A DNA stretch of 64,000 nt from Campylorhamphus procurvoides (lineage: Eukaryota; Chordata; Aves; Passeriformes; Dendrocolaptidae), in NCBI GenBank assembly GCA_013396655.1, contig WBMV01002670.1:124001-188000 (forward strand). Reading direction: 5' to 3'. The translations under genes and the position numbers were made by a program. Shown piece by piece: positions 13,101 through 24,445 of the stretch (within the stretch, counting starts at the first letter, position 1; each line of letters begins with the position of its first letter). Under the pieces are notes generated by a model. It saw nothing but the letters and a program-made list of their open reading frames with translations, ran no database searches and had not been told where the DNA came from.

Positions 13101-14469
13101 AAAGTTTGGATGAGTCCCAGCAGGTTTACTTCTCTGGATTCACCTCTAAATGAAGAATAACCTTCTATATGTATATGATGCTCTGGCTTAGGTTTACTTG
13201 CCTATTACTTTCAAATTTCTTACAAGCAATAATGCCTGTGCACCAAATAATGCTCACCTATTGGGCTCAGCAGCCATGACATGTTCTTGGGACTGTGAAC
13301 TGCATCAGTTAGGATGCTACTACTTCCCAAGCTTGACCCCTGGAGTTAAACTAAATGCGACTTGAAATGGTTGTCTATAATATCTCTTCAGACATGCAAC
13401 GTAACACAAAACCCAGTAGGTTCTCGTCTCTCACAAAAACAGTTTTTCCCAAAAAGTGTACACAGAGGTCACATGAGGTCCCAGAAGCTACAGGGAAACT
13501 CAGGCAAGATTGACTTCTGCACCTCCTTTTCCAAGCATCAGAGAGAGAAGGAAGATCCTACACCCATCTCAGTTTAAGTCATCATAATAAAGCCACAGGA
13601 AATGTCTTCAGAAATTCTACAGAAATGCTTTTGGGTTTGATTTTTTGGGAGAAAAGCTGACCAAACCCAAACAATGTTTCCTAATGGCAAACATCTTCAC
13701 TTTTAACAAAATTAACATTTCCAAGGGAAAATAAATGATGAACACTAGCCAGTGACTTTGAACCTTAACCTTTTAGGGTAGCAATTATTTTTGAAAGTAA
13801 TTAATATAAGCATATGTCAGATTGACTGTATTTGAGAACTGATAGAAGAGTTACAGGCCTGACATGATAATACTGAACTATATTACTTCATTTTATACTC
13901 AGATAAAAAGAAGTGCCTTGTTTTTCCTTTCGAAACGAGCATATTGATCCACATAATTTGCTTTAATGATTTTTCTAAAGGCAACTAATGGCCTTTTCCA
14001 TGGTATTTTCATTCACACTGCCTAAAGATCACCCTCCTACTTGGCCAGTTTGAAAAAGTGGAGGTTAAGTGTGGAAATTATGATCAGATTTTGACTTTCT
14101 TTTGTTAAGACAGAATTCTTTCACCCCTTTAACACGTGCTGTGCAAGCACCACAGGGACTTCAGCACAAGGCAGGTGACACTCACCCTGCATCCTCTACT
14201 TGGAGTAGACGAATGAGTCCTTGGAGGACAAATTTTCAAATGCAATTTATGCATTAAAATAAGGAACCAGCTCCAGTCCAAAAATACACTGAACAGTTTC
14301 AGGGGACTGAAGTGCCTTCTTCCAACACCACAGCCTGCATGCTCAGAGATGTCTATGAATACAAGTACTACTTGCTGAGGTATCAGAAAAACTCTGGAGG
14401 GCAGTCACTACTCTCTCTGAATATCCTATCCTAAGCACAGGGGGAAAGGACTTACATTTTTGATCCCAT
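10188..14469. other. Noncoding stretch with two GC-richer patches
   Basis: Mostly unique AT-rich DNA. Two intervals, about 10790-10990 and 12640-12910, are noticeably richer in G+C and in CAG/CTG-type words, but neither shows an open frame of note or a recognised repeat. Short frames here (up to 105 codons) have no domains. The region 13740-14000 is AT-rich with homeodomain-type TAAT words and could be a conserved noncoding element, which needs alignment to tell. Confidence 0.45.
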
Positions 14470-15138
14470 TTGCTTTTGGACAGTATGGCCTTCTTTGCCT
14501 GGGTTCATATTTTTAAGGAATATAAATACCTCATAAATGCACTACTCATGGAAGCATGCAGGAACTTAAACTCAGTCATATTGCTGGAAGAAGTGTTTTG
14601 TGGGAATTTTAGAACATTTAGGTTGATTCTGAGCCAAAAGAAAAATCCTGATTTTGAAATATCAGCATTTCCTACAACTGGAAATAACAGATTGCATCTG
14701 GCTTCAGTTTTAAATACTCCCCCTGCCCAAAGGCTTGAATGTAATACGGAACTCAAAAACGGCAACCAGGGCAGAGAACAGCCCGCAACAATTATCAGCC
14801 CGTTCAGCACTTGCACAAACCTCCTCAGAAGTGCAGAAAAAGTTAAATTCTTTTCCCCAGGGGTGATGACAAAACCAGATGAAACGGGCCCACACCCAGC
14901 ATTGCTGATGAGGAAGGAAGGCTGTTGGAGATGAAAGGCAATGCAACCAGTGTTCAGCCTCCCTCCATGTGTCTCTCCTCCTCCTCCACACTGCTCTTGC
15001 CAAAAAGAGGGGCAGTTGAGCAGAGGTCCAGGTACACAAGAGAGCATGGTCACTCATGAGTGATAAGTATCTTGTTTTAGCCTGATTTGACTGCTGAGGA
15101 TGATGGCATCTAAGGGAACTGACTTGCAACTGGTGCAA
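14470..15138. other. Region of overlapping long open frames, probably chance
   Basis: The longest frames of the window overlap here: 154 codons on plus (14470-14934), 182 codons on minus (14505-15053) and 142 codons on minus in another frame (14710-15138). None shows a recognisable domain, and their amino-acid usage is erratic (runs of Phe, Trp and Cys). With a stop frequency near 5-6% per codon and about 128,000 codons read in six frames, a longest frame around 150-180 codons is expected by chance. I saw no splice-site pair delimiting an exon. Confidence 0.3.
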
Positions 15139-15755
15139 TATTTCTGACCCTATTAGTCTGCTGTCACAGGTGCTGCTTAAACTTAGAGCCAGTCCTCAGT
15201 TGGTCTCTAGTCTGGAATTTACATATATTGAGGGGCTGAAGTTTACACACATCATAAACACTTCATTTAAATGGTTTGTGAGCCCTCACTTGTTCTGTCA
15301 GTGAAAAAACAAGGTTTGTAAAAAATTTCTAAGTCTTCCACATTGTAAATCGCTAATAAACACAGTTACTTGGACTCTCCCATGCTTCTCAGAGCCTGCT
15401 CACTCTAAAAAGAAGACCCAACAGGACAGTAACACAGCAGTATATGATCTTAATACCAGTAAGTATGATTTAAGACTCCCATTGCAAGCAAAAAACTTGC
15501 TGCAGTCCAGTGGAGAAATAGAGCTTTGGAAAGAATGGCCACACACCCACAAAGTGCTTACTGCAAAACACAAAGATTTTGATTTAAAGATAAAATTCCA
15601 GATAAAATCCTTTAAATCTACTATCAGTTCTGAACAAAGAAATCTCTGGCATCAGTTGTCCCAGAGGAACAGGAATCAAGGGTCTGACTTGCAGGGCTAT
15701 CCACTGATTTCCAGAGGAATTTGCATGAGCCTCAAAGAAGTAAACAAGCCCACCA
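15139..15755. other. Noncoding stretch
   Basis: Unique sequence with no recognised repeat. A 101-codon frame at 15482-15787 runs into the A-rich tract that follows and has no domain. Confidence 0.5.
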
Positions 15756-15908
15756 GAAAAAAAAACCCAAGAAACAACCTCAATTAAAAACCAATGACAA
15801 CAACAACAAAACCACAAAACAAACAAAAAACAAACCAAAGCAAACAAGAACACCCAAACTCCCACACACATACACAAAACCCCCTCAAACAGCAAAAACC
15901 AAAGAAAG
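15756..15908. repeat. A-rich (CAAA/CAA)n low-complexity tract
   Basis: About 150 bases almost devoid of G and T on the plus strand, built from degenerate CAAA, CAA and CCAAA units after a run of nine A. It creates Lys/Thr/Gln-rich and Phe/Cys/Val-rich frames on the two strands, which are not genes. Similar tracts recur at 28291, 32795 and 54201. Confidence 0.9.
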
Positions 15909-16454
15909 CCACCTTGTGAATACCACAGGAAAGGAAGTTTGAGATAACTTCTTTGCTCATGCTCACAGGAAAGCAATCAGAGGAAATATTTTGAGCTTTT
16001 CAGTAACAAACCAGCTGCCTGATATATCAAAATGGTGACTGATCACCAGCAAGGTGCACAAAAATAGAAAATAAAGGACCTTGTCTAGCAAAGCCATAAT
16101 TATTGTGCATTCTTCATTTTCTTTTGGCAAAGTCGTCTTTAACAACACTCCTAGGAAGTGTGGTTTTTTTTTGTTTTTTTTTTCAAGTATGGAATAAAAC
16201 TGAAAAACTTGAAAGAGGCCAATAAAACCTATTGTCAACAGCTCTACAGATTAGAGTTTGACAAAGCAGACTGATTTCCCAAAGTCTCTCAACCAAACAC
16301 CTTTGAGAAGCGAAGCTGCAACAGGCTCTTCCTTTATGTGTAGAATCAAAGTGCCTGCCTGGCAGCCAGTTTCCACAGCAGAGCAAGGTTTCCAGCGGAT
16401 CTCCCTAAGGGGATATACAGAGACCTGTAGTATAAAACATATTCACAAAAGAAC
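15909..16454. other. Noncoding stretch with a T-run
   Basis: Contains a broken T-run (16164-16183) and otherwise unique sequence. The plus-strand frame starting at 16258 becomes meaningful only at its C-terminal part, inside the following CR1 fragment. Confidence 0.5.
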
Positions 16455-16915
16455 TCTGCAAAGGCAAATGAACAGTAAGATGACCAAGTCGGTAGATGAT
16501 ACAAAACTATTCATCATAATAAAACTTAAAGTCAGTACTAAGAACTGGGGAAAGAGTTCATAGCAATGAATTTCTATGGGTAAACAGAATTCAGTGTTCA
16601 TAAGTAAAGACACAAGAGAAAAAAAAATCCCTCATATCTGTAAACACACAGCAACCATCTCTAAAAGAGCCAATAAACTTAGCAAAGACATCTGGGAGTC
16701 TGAGGAAGAGCTGTCTGAAAGTATTAGCTGACTCACCAAAAGGGTTGTGAAACACTGAAATGGGCTGCTCAGGGCAGGGGCAGTCACCATCCCTGCAAGT
16801 GTTCAAGAAACAACTTGATGTGTCCCTTAATGCTACAGTTTAGTTGATATAGTGGTGTTTGGTCAGAGGTCGGACTTGATTTTGAATGTCTTTTCCAATC
16901 TTAATTATTCTATGA
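16455..16915 (+). mobile_element. CR1 LINE, 5'-truncated, 3' end present
   Basis: The 5' part (about 16471-16510) translates to SKMTKSVDDTKLF, which matches the reverse-transcriptase catalytic box of CR1. The two aspartates are retained, but the preceding Phe-Ala is replaced by Ser-Val. After an eroded stretch, 16730-16915 follows the CR1 3' UTR order: 'tgggctgctcagggcagggg', then 'caagtgttcaagaaacaac', then 'ggtcagaggtcggacttgat', and ends in 'attattctatgactag', the terminal ATTCTATG-type motif. The element is sense on plus. Many indels make it old and inactive. Confidence 0.85.
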
Positions 16916-16959
16916 CTAGTCAGCAATTGCCTGAAGTAGGTGAGGCAAGGTAAGAATCA
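16916..16959. other. Spacer between two CR1 segments
   Basis: A short sequence between the 3' end of the plus-strand CR1 and the minus-strand CR1-like segment. No target-site duplication could be recognised. Confidence 0.4.
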
Positions 16960-17256
16960 TTATGGAAAAATACAGGTTCTATTTAGGTCACCGAAGGGAC
17001 ACCTTTTCGAGGAAAGGACACCAATAATATGACCAGAGTTCTCATCTAGGAGACTATCCAGATCATGACTCTTCCACTTGAAAAAGAGATGACTGAGGCA
17101 ATGTCCTGAGTGGTTTTTAAGCAGTAAATTTGTTTGTTGCACAAGAACTGCTTGAATTCCAATGTTTAGGAATTGCTGTTCCTGTGTCCTTAGGAGGAGA
17201 TGTTTAAGAAGTGACCAGCACTGATGGACCCCAGCACCTGCAAAAACATTTTCCAT
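16960..17256 (-). pseudogene. CR1-like ORF2 linker fragment
   Basis: Read on minus, 17140-17230 contains 'aaggacacaggaacag' and 'ggaattcaagcag', which resembles the CR1 ORF2 segment between endonuclease and reverse transcriptase. The open frame here runs 98 codons, but in that frame the basic linker residues are not preserved, implying frameshifts. The rest (16960-17130) is not recognised. It lies just downstream, on the same strand, of the ORF1-like fragment at 17310-17810, so the two probably belong to one decayed element with the esterase-like and endonuclease parts missing. The assignment is by memory of the family. Confidence 0.4.
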
Positions 17257-17309
17257 GGGGACCTTACATAATAAATCCCTGAGCAGCCTGAAGTTTGCTC
17301 TGCTCGTGT

Positions 17310-17810
17310 CTAGAGTTGAGATTTTGCTGGCGCTTTTCCTCCTGTCAACAAATTTTGAGAAGGAACCTTCATCCTGGTATGTGCAATGACCAGTTTCCAG
17401 CCTTCATATTGAACTGACCCTTGACTAACATTTCTTTGACTAATTACCCTACAGGGTTCTGAGTTCACCTGTAGTGTTTCTGCACTCCAATGGAGGTTCG
17501 AGACTCCTGAGTCTAGAGCTTGTAGCACCTCTGAATTGGTCTCTCTCTTGCTCATTTGCTCAAATACCACATGGCCTGTTCACTTTTGTAGCTCCTTCAC
17601 CTGGTAACACACCTCTCCAACCGCAGCACAGCTTCTGCAAAATAGCTGTTTGATGGCCCCAGCCTCAAGAAGAGGCATCAGGAACTCCTGGAAACCTGTG
17701 ACCTGGAGAGCTGTGTCAACCATCAGCAGATCTGTCTGTCTGGAGACCTCTGACACGGCTTGTACTCCAGCACCTACAAGGGACCAAGCCTTATGGCACA
17801 TCAACACCAT
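17310..17810 (-). pseudogene. CR1 ORF1-like fragment with one in-frame stop
   Basis: A single minus-strand reading frame of about 166 codons is interrupted only by a TGA at 17582-17580. Before the stop it has a Leu-rich segment with a CRSC cysteine pair (LFCRSCAAVGEV) leading into a heptad-like VKELQK. After it comes a Glu/Gln/Ser-rich part with YEGWKLVIAHTRMK, a basic stretch after an E-G-W-K motif. This order (hydrophobic region, Cys pair, coiled coil, EGWK plus basic tail) is what I recall of avian CR1 ORF1 proteins. The SGNH/esterase-like C-terminal domain is absent. Length alone is not significant, so the call rests on motif order. Confidence 0.4.
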
Positions 17811-18300
17811 AACTGAGAAAGTTTAAACTAAGCTAGTAAGACTTGGGCTGAAATGATCTCTTAGTGCTCTTTACCAGCTATTGACTCTATTGGTTGCTTC
17901 CAGATGGTCAGAGAGGAGCCCTTCCTGCTCACCCTGCCTGTGTAAACCACCATACCATGTCCATTTGTGCATTCCTGTTCACCATGCTCCAGGTCACTCG
18001 CGCTTCCTGGAACCATTTAAAAGTTCCACAGTTGCTCCCTGCACCACCCTGTCCTCCTTCTGTTACCTGACAAGGGCCCCAGGGCCCTCACAAGGCTGCC
18101 ACTTGGGTGTTTGTGGTCAGGGGAACGCCTGCACAGCCCAAACCCACCCCAGAACCCTCATTCAGTCACTTCTGGTGCTGCCTCACTGACAGAGGGTTTG
18201 TTCAAGTCTCATCAGCATTTAAAAATCCTACAGTTGCTCCCAGCACCAACCCTTCTCACCTGCCAAATTTGTGGATGATCTGGGAGAAAGTCATAACGGA
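17811..18300 (-). repeat. GC-richer segment, possible CR1 5' region with internal duplication
   Basis: This stretch is upstream (on minus) of the ORF1-like frame and is richer in G+C than its surroundings, as CR1 5' UTRs are. It contains two copies of a 34-base unit, at 18014-18047 and 18216-18249 (catttaaaag...gcaccac), with five mismatches and a period of 202 bases. The two plus-strand frames (102 and 75 codons) have no recognised domain. The link to CR1 is positional inference only. Confidence 0.3.
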
Positions 18301-19243
18301 TACCAGGAAATGCAGTAACAATGAGCTTCATTGAACTGGGATTTTTACCTGAAGACATGCTCAGCTTTCAGCTACCACTTAGGTACTATACAGACATGCC
18401 AGAGTAAAAATGAAAACTGTGAGCTTTTTTCAGAGATCCTCTTATGGTTCATTCTCTTTAGATCCAAGGACCTCCATACAGAACATCCTGCTGCCAACAG
18501 AGGAAAAGGATTACTTAAAAATCACTGAAGCTTATTTTAAGTAATTTTAAGATAATAACATGGGGTCACTATTTGCATTAATTTCCACTGGTAAGTCACA
18601 GACTTTTGAGGACTCTTGATGCAAATAACTATCATGCAATTTCACAAACAATTTTACAGTATAGTCTCTAGGTTTTAAGACACCTGTCATGGATTTATAT
18701 TATTGCAAATACTGGAAGTTTCAGTATTAGATTTAAGAAATCTCAACCTCTATTTGATGCTTAGCATCACTATGCATATATCACATAAGAGAAAAAAAAC
18801 AATGTAAGAGGACATCCTTAATCATCAAGGTCTGAAAAGAGCAACCAAGACCTTTAAATACCAGTAAAATGACTGAAATATTCTCTCTCTTTTGCTATCC
18901 AAAAGAACTTCTATCACATCACAGTTTCCTTGTGAGCTGACTATGAAGGGCTACTAATAATCTAACAAACAGGAAATTTCCATAAACTTAAGCATGAAGA
19001 AAGTTCAGGTCCAGGTTAAAAACCAGATTTCCTAAATTTAAATCTGAGAAATATCACTATGGTTTGGACCTGTTTTGGGCTGTTACCTTCAGTGATAAAA
19101 TTGGCACAATTTTTACTGACCCTTCAGTCCTTCAAATTCCCCTGGGTTCATGTTCTGCTGCCATTCACACAGTGGCATTAACAGCATTGCAGACCTAGGC
19201 ATGTACCCAGCACTGCACATTCAGGCACACTGTGGAACTCAAT
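18301..19243. other. Noncoding stretch
   Basis: Unique AT-rich sequence with no recognised repeat or exon. Confidence 0.5.
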
Positions 19244-19284
19244 TCCCAGCTAACGTGGGTACTACACTCCCAGCTAACATAGGT
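19244..19284. repeat. Short tandem duplication (17-bp unit, 24-bp period)
   Basis: tcccagctaacgtgggt at 19244-19260 is followed by tcccagctaacataggt at 19268-19284, with two mismatches. Minisatellite-like duplication of two units only. Confidence 0.8.
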
Positions 19285-19399
19285 CAGCATCTATTACAAG
19301 CAATTTTAGTAACAGAAATACTTTTATTGGAAGTTCTTGAAAATGATTCATGGGAAACACTTTGTGGCTTAAGAAGTTAAGGAGTTGCAACTCTTGACT

Positions 19400-19470
19400 A
19401 TGGAAACTAAGGAAATCAAATCATGTCCAAAGTCACTCATAAACTGACCTGTGACATTTAAATCTGGGTT
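19400..19470 (-). mobile_element. Ancient MIR/L2-like fragment
   Basis: The plus strand reads 'ggaaactaaggaaatcaa', then 'tgtccaaagtcactcat', then 'acatttaaatctgggtt'. That is the reverse complement of the conserved MIR/L2-type segment (…caagtcactta…cctcagtttcc…) in the right order and spacing. The copy is highly diverged, consistent with great age. Confidence 0.5.
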
Positions 19471-19824
19471 TGGGTTTATTTGTTTGGGGAAAGGGGGGAG
19501 TGTTATTAAAATTATGTGCATGCAGACATAAAGAAAAGCGTGGTTTCACCCCCCCTTTACTCTGTTAATGAATTTGGTTCTACTGCACCTGGGAGCTTTG
19601 AATGGAAATAAAGCTATGGACCACAGCTATCAAAATTATGTGTTGCAAGTATTCAGCTTTCTCCAATAGCTCAACAGCTACGGCTGTGACAAGGTTCAGA
19701 TCCCATCTCTGCTTCCAGGGATTTTAACTTACATCTTCCAGAGGACACTGGCTCTTCTTCCATGTCCTTTCCTCACAGTGCTGGTGCTAAGAGTGTAAGG
19801 GGAACTCTAACACACTAGACTAGA
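19471..19824. other. Noncoding stretch between repeats
   Basis: Holds a G-rich patch (19487-19500) and a C-run near 19549-19555. No recognised gene. Confidence 0.45.
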
Positions 19825-20100
19825 GGTCTGACTAGTTCCACATCCTGTCTCTAGTGGTGACCAATATCAGGTGTTTAGAGTAGAACATAAGAACAGGGAA
19901 AGTATATAATGTTGCTTCCCACAAATACTCTGCAGCCACTTGTGACTTCTGAAATGTCTGAGTCAAAGGTGGAATCTATACATTTACTGATTGCCACGGC
20001 AATTTTTTCCATTATTATTTCCATTAGCTGGCAACACTCAACAAAATCTCAAAACAGAGAGTTACACAACTTAATTATGTGCTGTGTGAAGATACAGCTA
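19825..20100 (-). mobile_element. Old CR1/L3-like LINE 3' region
   Basis: On plus, 'cacatcctgtctctagtggtg' type sequence at 19838-19860 and 'ttaattatgtgctgtgtgaa' at 20071-20090 match, in order, the reverse complement of the 3' UTR of old amniote CR1/L3-type LINEs. Between them 'gattgccacggcaa' corresponds to the conserved 'attgcca' segment. The chance frame at 19909-20115 overlies it. Divergence is high. Confidence 0.55.
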
Positions 20101-20255
20101 ACTTTGGACAAGTAATCAAACCCTTAGACTGACACTAGAACTCATCTGTGTCACTTCCCAGCTGAAGGCTCACTCACCTAATGCACAGCTGCAGAATTCT
20201 CATAGAAAGTATTCATCATTGCATCACATATAAAGGGGCAATCCTAAACTACTTG

Positions 20256-20312
20256 CCAGCAAAGTGGTTAAAAAGCTGTTTTAGAAGTAGCACACCTGGG
20301 TTTCAGTCCCAA
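20256..20312 (+). mobile_element. MIR-like SINE core fragment
   Basis: The sequence 'agcaaagtggttaaaaagc' followed by 'cacacctgggtttcagtccc' matches the order of the MIR 5' half: tRNA-like segment, then core start with 'acctgggttc.agtccc'. Only about 57 bases are recognisable. Confidence 0.5.
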
Positions 20313-20501
20313 TTACAGGTAATCATTTAGGAAAGTGAAATTACATCAGTAGGAGGGAGTGGAAGCAGAACAAAGAGTGGTTGGAGAGCACTTGACAGTT
20401 GGTTTGGACAAAGGAGGTAACCCAGTTTACCTACTGGGTTCCAAGTCAGCAATCTATTAGGTAAAATATTCCTCTTCCAATCTTTAAAACTAGAAAATAT
20501 T

Positions 20502-20815
20502 TCACAGAATCACAGGACAGTTCACATTAGATGACACTTCTGGACATCATCTAGCCCAATTCCCTGCTCAGAGCAGGCTGCCCAGGATCAAGTGCAGTTG
20601 GAGTTCAACTATTTCTGAGGACAGAGACTCCACAGTCTCCCTGGGAAATCTGTTCTAGTGTTGATCACTTACAGTAATAAAGTTTTTCCCTAAATTTAAA
20701 TGGATTGGTTATTTTCTTTTTCAGTTTCTCTCTTTTTCCTCCTGTCCTTCACTGGGCACCATTAAGAAGAATCTTGTTCAGTTGATTTTATTGTCATCCA
20801 TCCCCCCTCCCATGG
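20502..20815 (-). mobile_element. CR1 LINE 3' end, inverted
   Basis: The plus strand begins with tcacagaatcacagga (the reversed CR1 terminus). It continues with 'catctagcccaattccctgctc' type sequence, 'agagcaggctgcccagg', 'ctgttctagtgttgatcac', and 'cactgggcaccattaagaag', all in CR1 3' UTR order. About 310 bases of 3' UTR are present and ORF2 is absent, so this is a typical 5'-truncated avian insertion. A second tcacagagtcacagagt at 20817-20833 may be part of its terminus or a microduplication. Confidence 0.85.
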
Positions 20816-23800
20816 TCACAGAGTCACAGAGTTTGTCAGTCATAGAACAGCTGTTAAGCTTGAATCTCATTCCAGTTACAGCTAGGGATTTTTATCCATA
20901 GATTTTTGTATTGGTTCTTGTTCAAATTATTTTTTTAACTTGAGTAATGAAAATGAGAACAGGAAACTACCTTTTTTAAAAATATTCTAGGTGAATTATT
21001 ACTTTCAATACCCATTTCTTCCAAAACACTTCTTTTGATTTTTATGTTGTCAGTGTTTTCATGTAGTTTATTTACTTAGGAAGACATTACAAAGGAAGCA
21101 TGTAAATAAAACTTTTCCTCAAATGTGCTATGTGCACGAAGAAGGCTTTTCATTACAGTGTTAGACAAACAAGTGTTGCCAACAGAAGAGGGGAACAGGA
21201 AGCCTCAAACATCCATCACTATCTAAACAGGTACCCAAGGAATTTTTTTTCTAGGATGATCTAAAATGGGAGCGTGTGGTGCCTCCTGTGAACTTCTCAC
21301 TTAGCCACTCAACACCTCTCATGCACCAATACAGTTGAGTTAGAGTTTAATTTCAAAAACATAGCCAAATTCCATTGGCTTCAGGCTAAGCAGATATTTA
21401 CATGCTCTGCTGAACATGGACAGCTTGCTGTACCTGAGCTCTACCTCCCAGAGGGCTGCAGCCAGCTCCTGGTTATCAATGTTTCTGTCAGTGTTCTGAG
21501 TGCAGTATTTTGTATAACCATCCAGGTAAAAGATAGATGAAACTACTTCTCAATAAACTTAGTACTATGCTATATATATATATTAATATATTATTAAAGA
21601 AAGGGTTTAGAGTTCAAGTGCCATCTAATCCCATCTGACTGTTAAGGCAGAGCGCTCAGATTTACAAGGAAATACTTTCATCTTTCTAACACATAGATAC
21701 ATGTATATATATGCCATTGTTAGTTTTCAAATGGTATCATGTACTCAGACCTATAGAGCTTTATCTTTGGTCTCATCTGAAGAGAATTTCAGTGATGCTG
21801 GAAAGTAGCAATGAGTACTGATTCATAGCAATAATGTGAGCTTTAGGAAATAGTTTCCCTCCCCATCATATTTTCTGGCTGAACCACACAGATTGGATAA
21901 CATCTGATCATAGTGTTCACACACGTTCAGGGTCCGGAGGTAAAGAGTCAGGGAGAGGAAAATCATACCATCAGCAGTTCCTCCTTCAGCCCAGCTGCAG
22001 AATATATTGGAAATCTGAAGAGCAGGGAGGAAAGAAAACCTTTTCCAACATCCACCCATCCTTTGCAGTTCAACTTCTTGGGCGGTCCATGGACCTTACT
22101 TTCAATCCATTTCCAATGCCATGGGTGAAGCAGCACATAAAATGGCTTTCCAGAGGAGGACTCAGGGACACCCTGAGCAGACCCCATCTCATGTAATAAG
22201 CTGCTCAATGAATGTTCTTATTTACAAATTTGATTAAGAGCACATAATTGTGACTGGTCTTTAAAATAACACCAGCCGTCCACAACAGGAGAAAGATCTT
22301 CCCTTCAGCCAAGCTGCTGGTATCCTTTTAAATAGAAACTCATCTGACCTACAAAGTTTCAGAAAATGGCATATTTCTTCTGCACCATCTTAAAATGCCA
22401 CTTATCCTTGTGCTGATTCCAGTACCCTAATACTCTGGAGAACAATCACTTCTCTCACACTTACAATGATCCTCTCTCAACAGAAGTGAACATCTTTTGG
22501 ATGCAATGACTGCCCTACATACAGGCTTTGAATTCTGCACGTCTCGGCACGAAACACGAAAGAAAGAAAACTGCTTCCTGAGGTTAAATACAACAAAAGG
22601 AGGACTAGATGCTGCTCATACCAAGTAAAAGTATATGGCAAGATCTTTGCATGGTTATTCTCAAAAGCAGAGGCTAACAAATAAGCAAACTATGTCTGCA
22701 TCTGAGCAGATGTGGGCTGGAACATCATCCTCAGCCATGCAAATACAGCACTTGCTTCCTTCTTTGGCCACATTTGTGCTACTAAGCAGAAACCATTTGC
22801 TAACCACACAGCAGTGGCATTCACATTAGCAGAAAACCAGACTCATCTCTTTCTGCTTTGATCAGCAGTTACTGACCACAAGAATAAATAGAGGCTTGTG
22901 GTGTTCAGTTGCTCCATGCAGGATCTGCAGTTCTCACACAGACATCAGTGACAGCAAGAACAAGCCAAGCCTGTTCGAGAATAGCCATTTGTCCTCATGT
23001 CAACCTATCTTCCCAACAGAGGAGTGACAGGCACAGCGAGGAAAAGACAACTAAAGGAGGGTATTTCCCTTTCAAATTGTGTGTCTGGAAAAACAAACAT
23101 TTTAAAATTTAAAAGACAAAGGGTTTATCATCTGGAAATTGAACGTAAGCTCCCTTATGTTACTGGCAGAGGCTTTAGGCATGTCTACTACAAAACATGC
23201 TTTTGAGGGAAACAATTTACTGCTAATAAGAAGCACCAAATTCCTTGCAAATTCACTGTCCCTTTCAGAAAAGGGTTACAGAAAGCCTAAATCTCTAATC
23301 CAAATTATTAGAAATCCATAAAGAATACTGCATAATAATTCAGTGCATAGTCTCTTGCAACATACAGTAAATGGAAACTGGATGCTTTAAAGCATATTTT
23401 GACAGCTGCTAGCATCACTGAACATGACAAATAAAAGAATTTGATCAAAAGCAGCAGAGTAAAGCAGCTAAAATGTTTGAAACAACAAAAAGGTTTCTTG
23501 TGAAAGCACCGATTTTCTCCTCTTTAGTGTCATCTTTAATTATTGAATGTAAACATGCCAGTGGGATGGGTGTCGGGAGAGAGGGGACTGCAGAAAAAAC
23601 TCTGTGAGCTGTATCCTTTTCAGGGAAGTTTAATTATGGTGTTTCTGAGAAGAACTCTGATTGACAGGATTAGTGCCAGCACTAAAAGTTACTATTTGTG
23701 GATCCTGGAGCTCACAGCTCCCATAAAAATAAAGCAGTTCAGAAAAGAGCTTTGTGCAAATTAAGGCATTCCCTCAGCGGGGAAGGTTCATGTGAAAATC

Positions 23801-24445
23801 TTCTGTGGTTTCCCTTCACATGTTTTTTTCTGGGGAGACAGGATAGCAGAAAGTCCCCGAAGTACACACTCCCCTTGGTGCAGAATGTTTGATTCAAGTT
23901 TTCTAGGTTAGTCCTTGGGGAAGGTTTCTACAATGAGCCCAAATGAAACCCTAAGCATGAATGCTCCCAAACTTCACGGAGAGAAACATTTGGTTCCACT
24001 TTCTTTTCTTCAGGATTTATTTCAGCTTTCAGTTCAGACTTTTTCTTTTAGCTTTCAAATTCATACCACTTTCCTACTAAGATAATCAACTAGTATTTTC
24101 TAGTGATGCTCAGCTCAAAACAAGATTTCACTGCTCTAATCTATAAAGACTTGGGACAAATTATTAAATTGACCACAAGCATTGCATTTTACTTCATTAT
24201 TGTCATATATTTAAGTACTATCTCAAAGAAATCATCTTTAAGAAGGGGTAATGCATTGCATGCCAGAATAAGAAACTGGAAATAAGCCAATGCTGCTCCA
24301 TTGCAAAAACAAGGGAAGGACACAGCATTCCAGTTCACACAGGAAACACCCATCAGTTTGCTGAACCATCTCCCAGAAACTGTGAAATGGAAGAAAAGGA
24401 GAAAAAATGTGATTCTTTCCACTTATTCCACCCCTCTCTATCACC
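20816..24445. other. Long noncoding stretch, no gene recognised
   Basis: Mostly unique AT-rich DNA with a TA-dinucleotide patch at 21571-21582. Open frames up to 81 codons overlap on both strands and carry no domains. 23560-23920 is mixed composition without recognised repeats. Confidence 0.5.

Noticed and set aside
17493..17503. ggttcgagac resembling a tRNA B box
   Set aside because: No A box at proper distance and no cloverleaf can be drawn; it lies in the CR1 ORF1-like frame.
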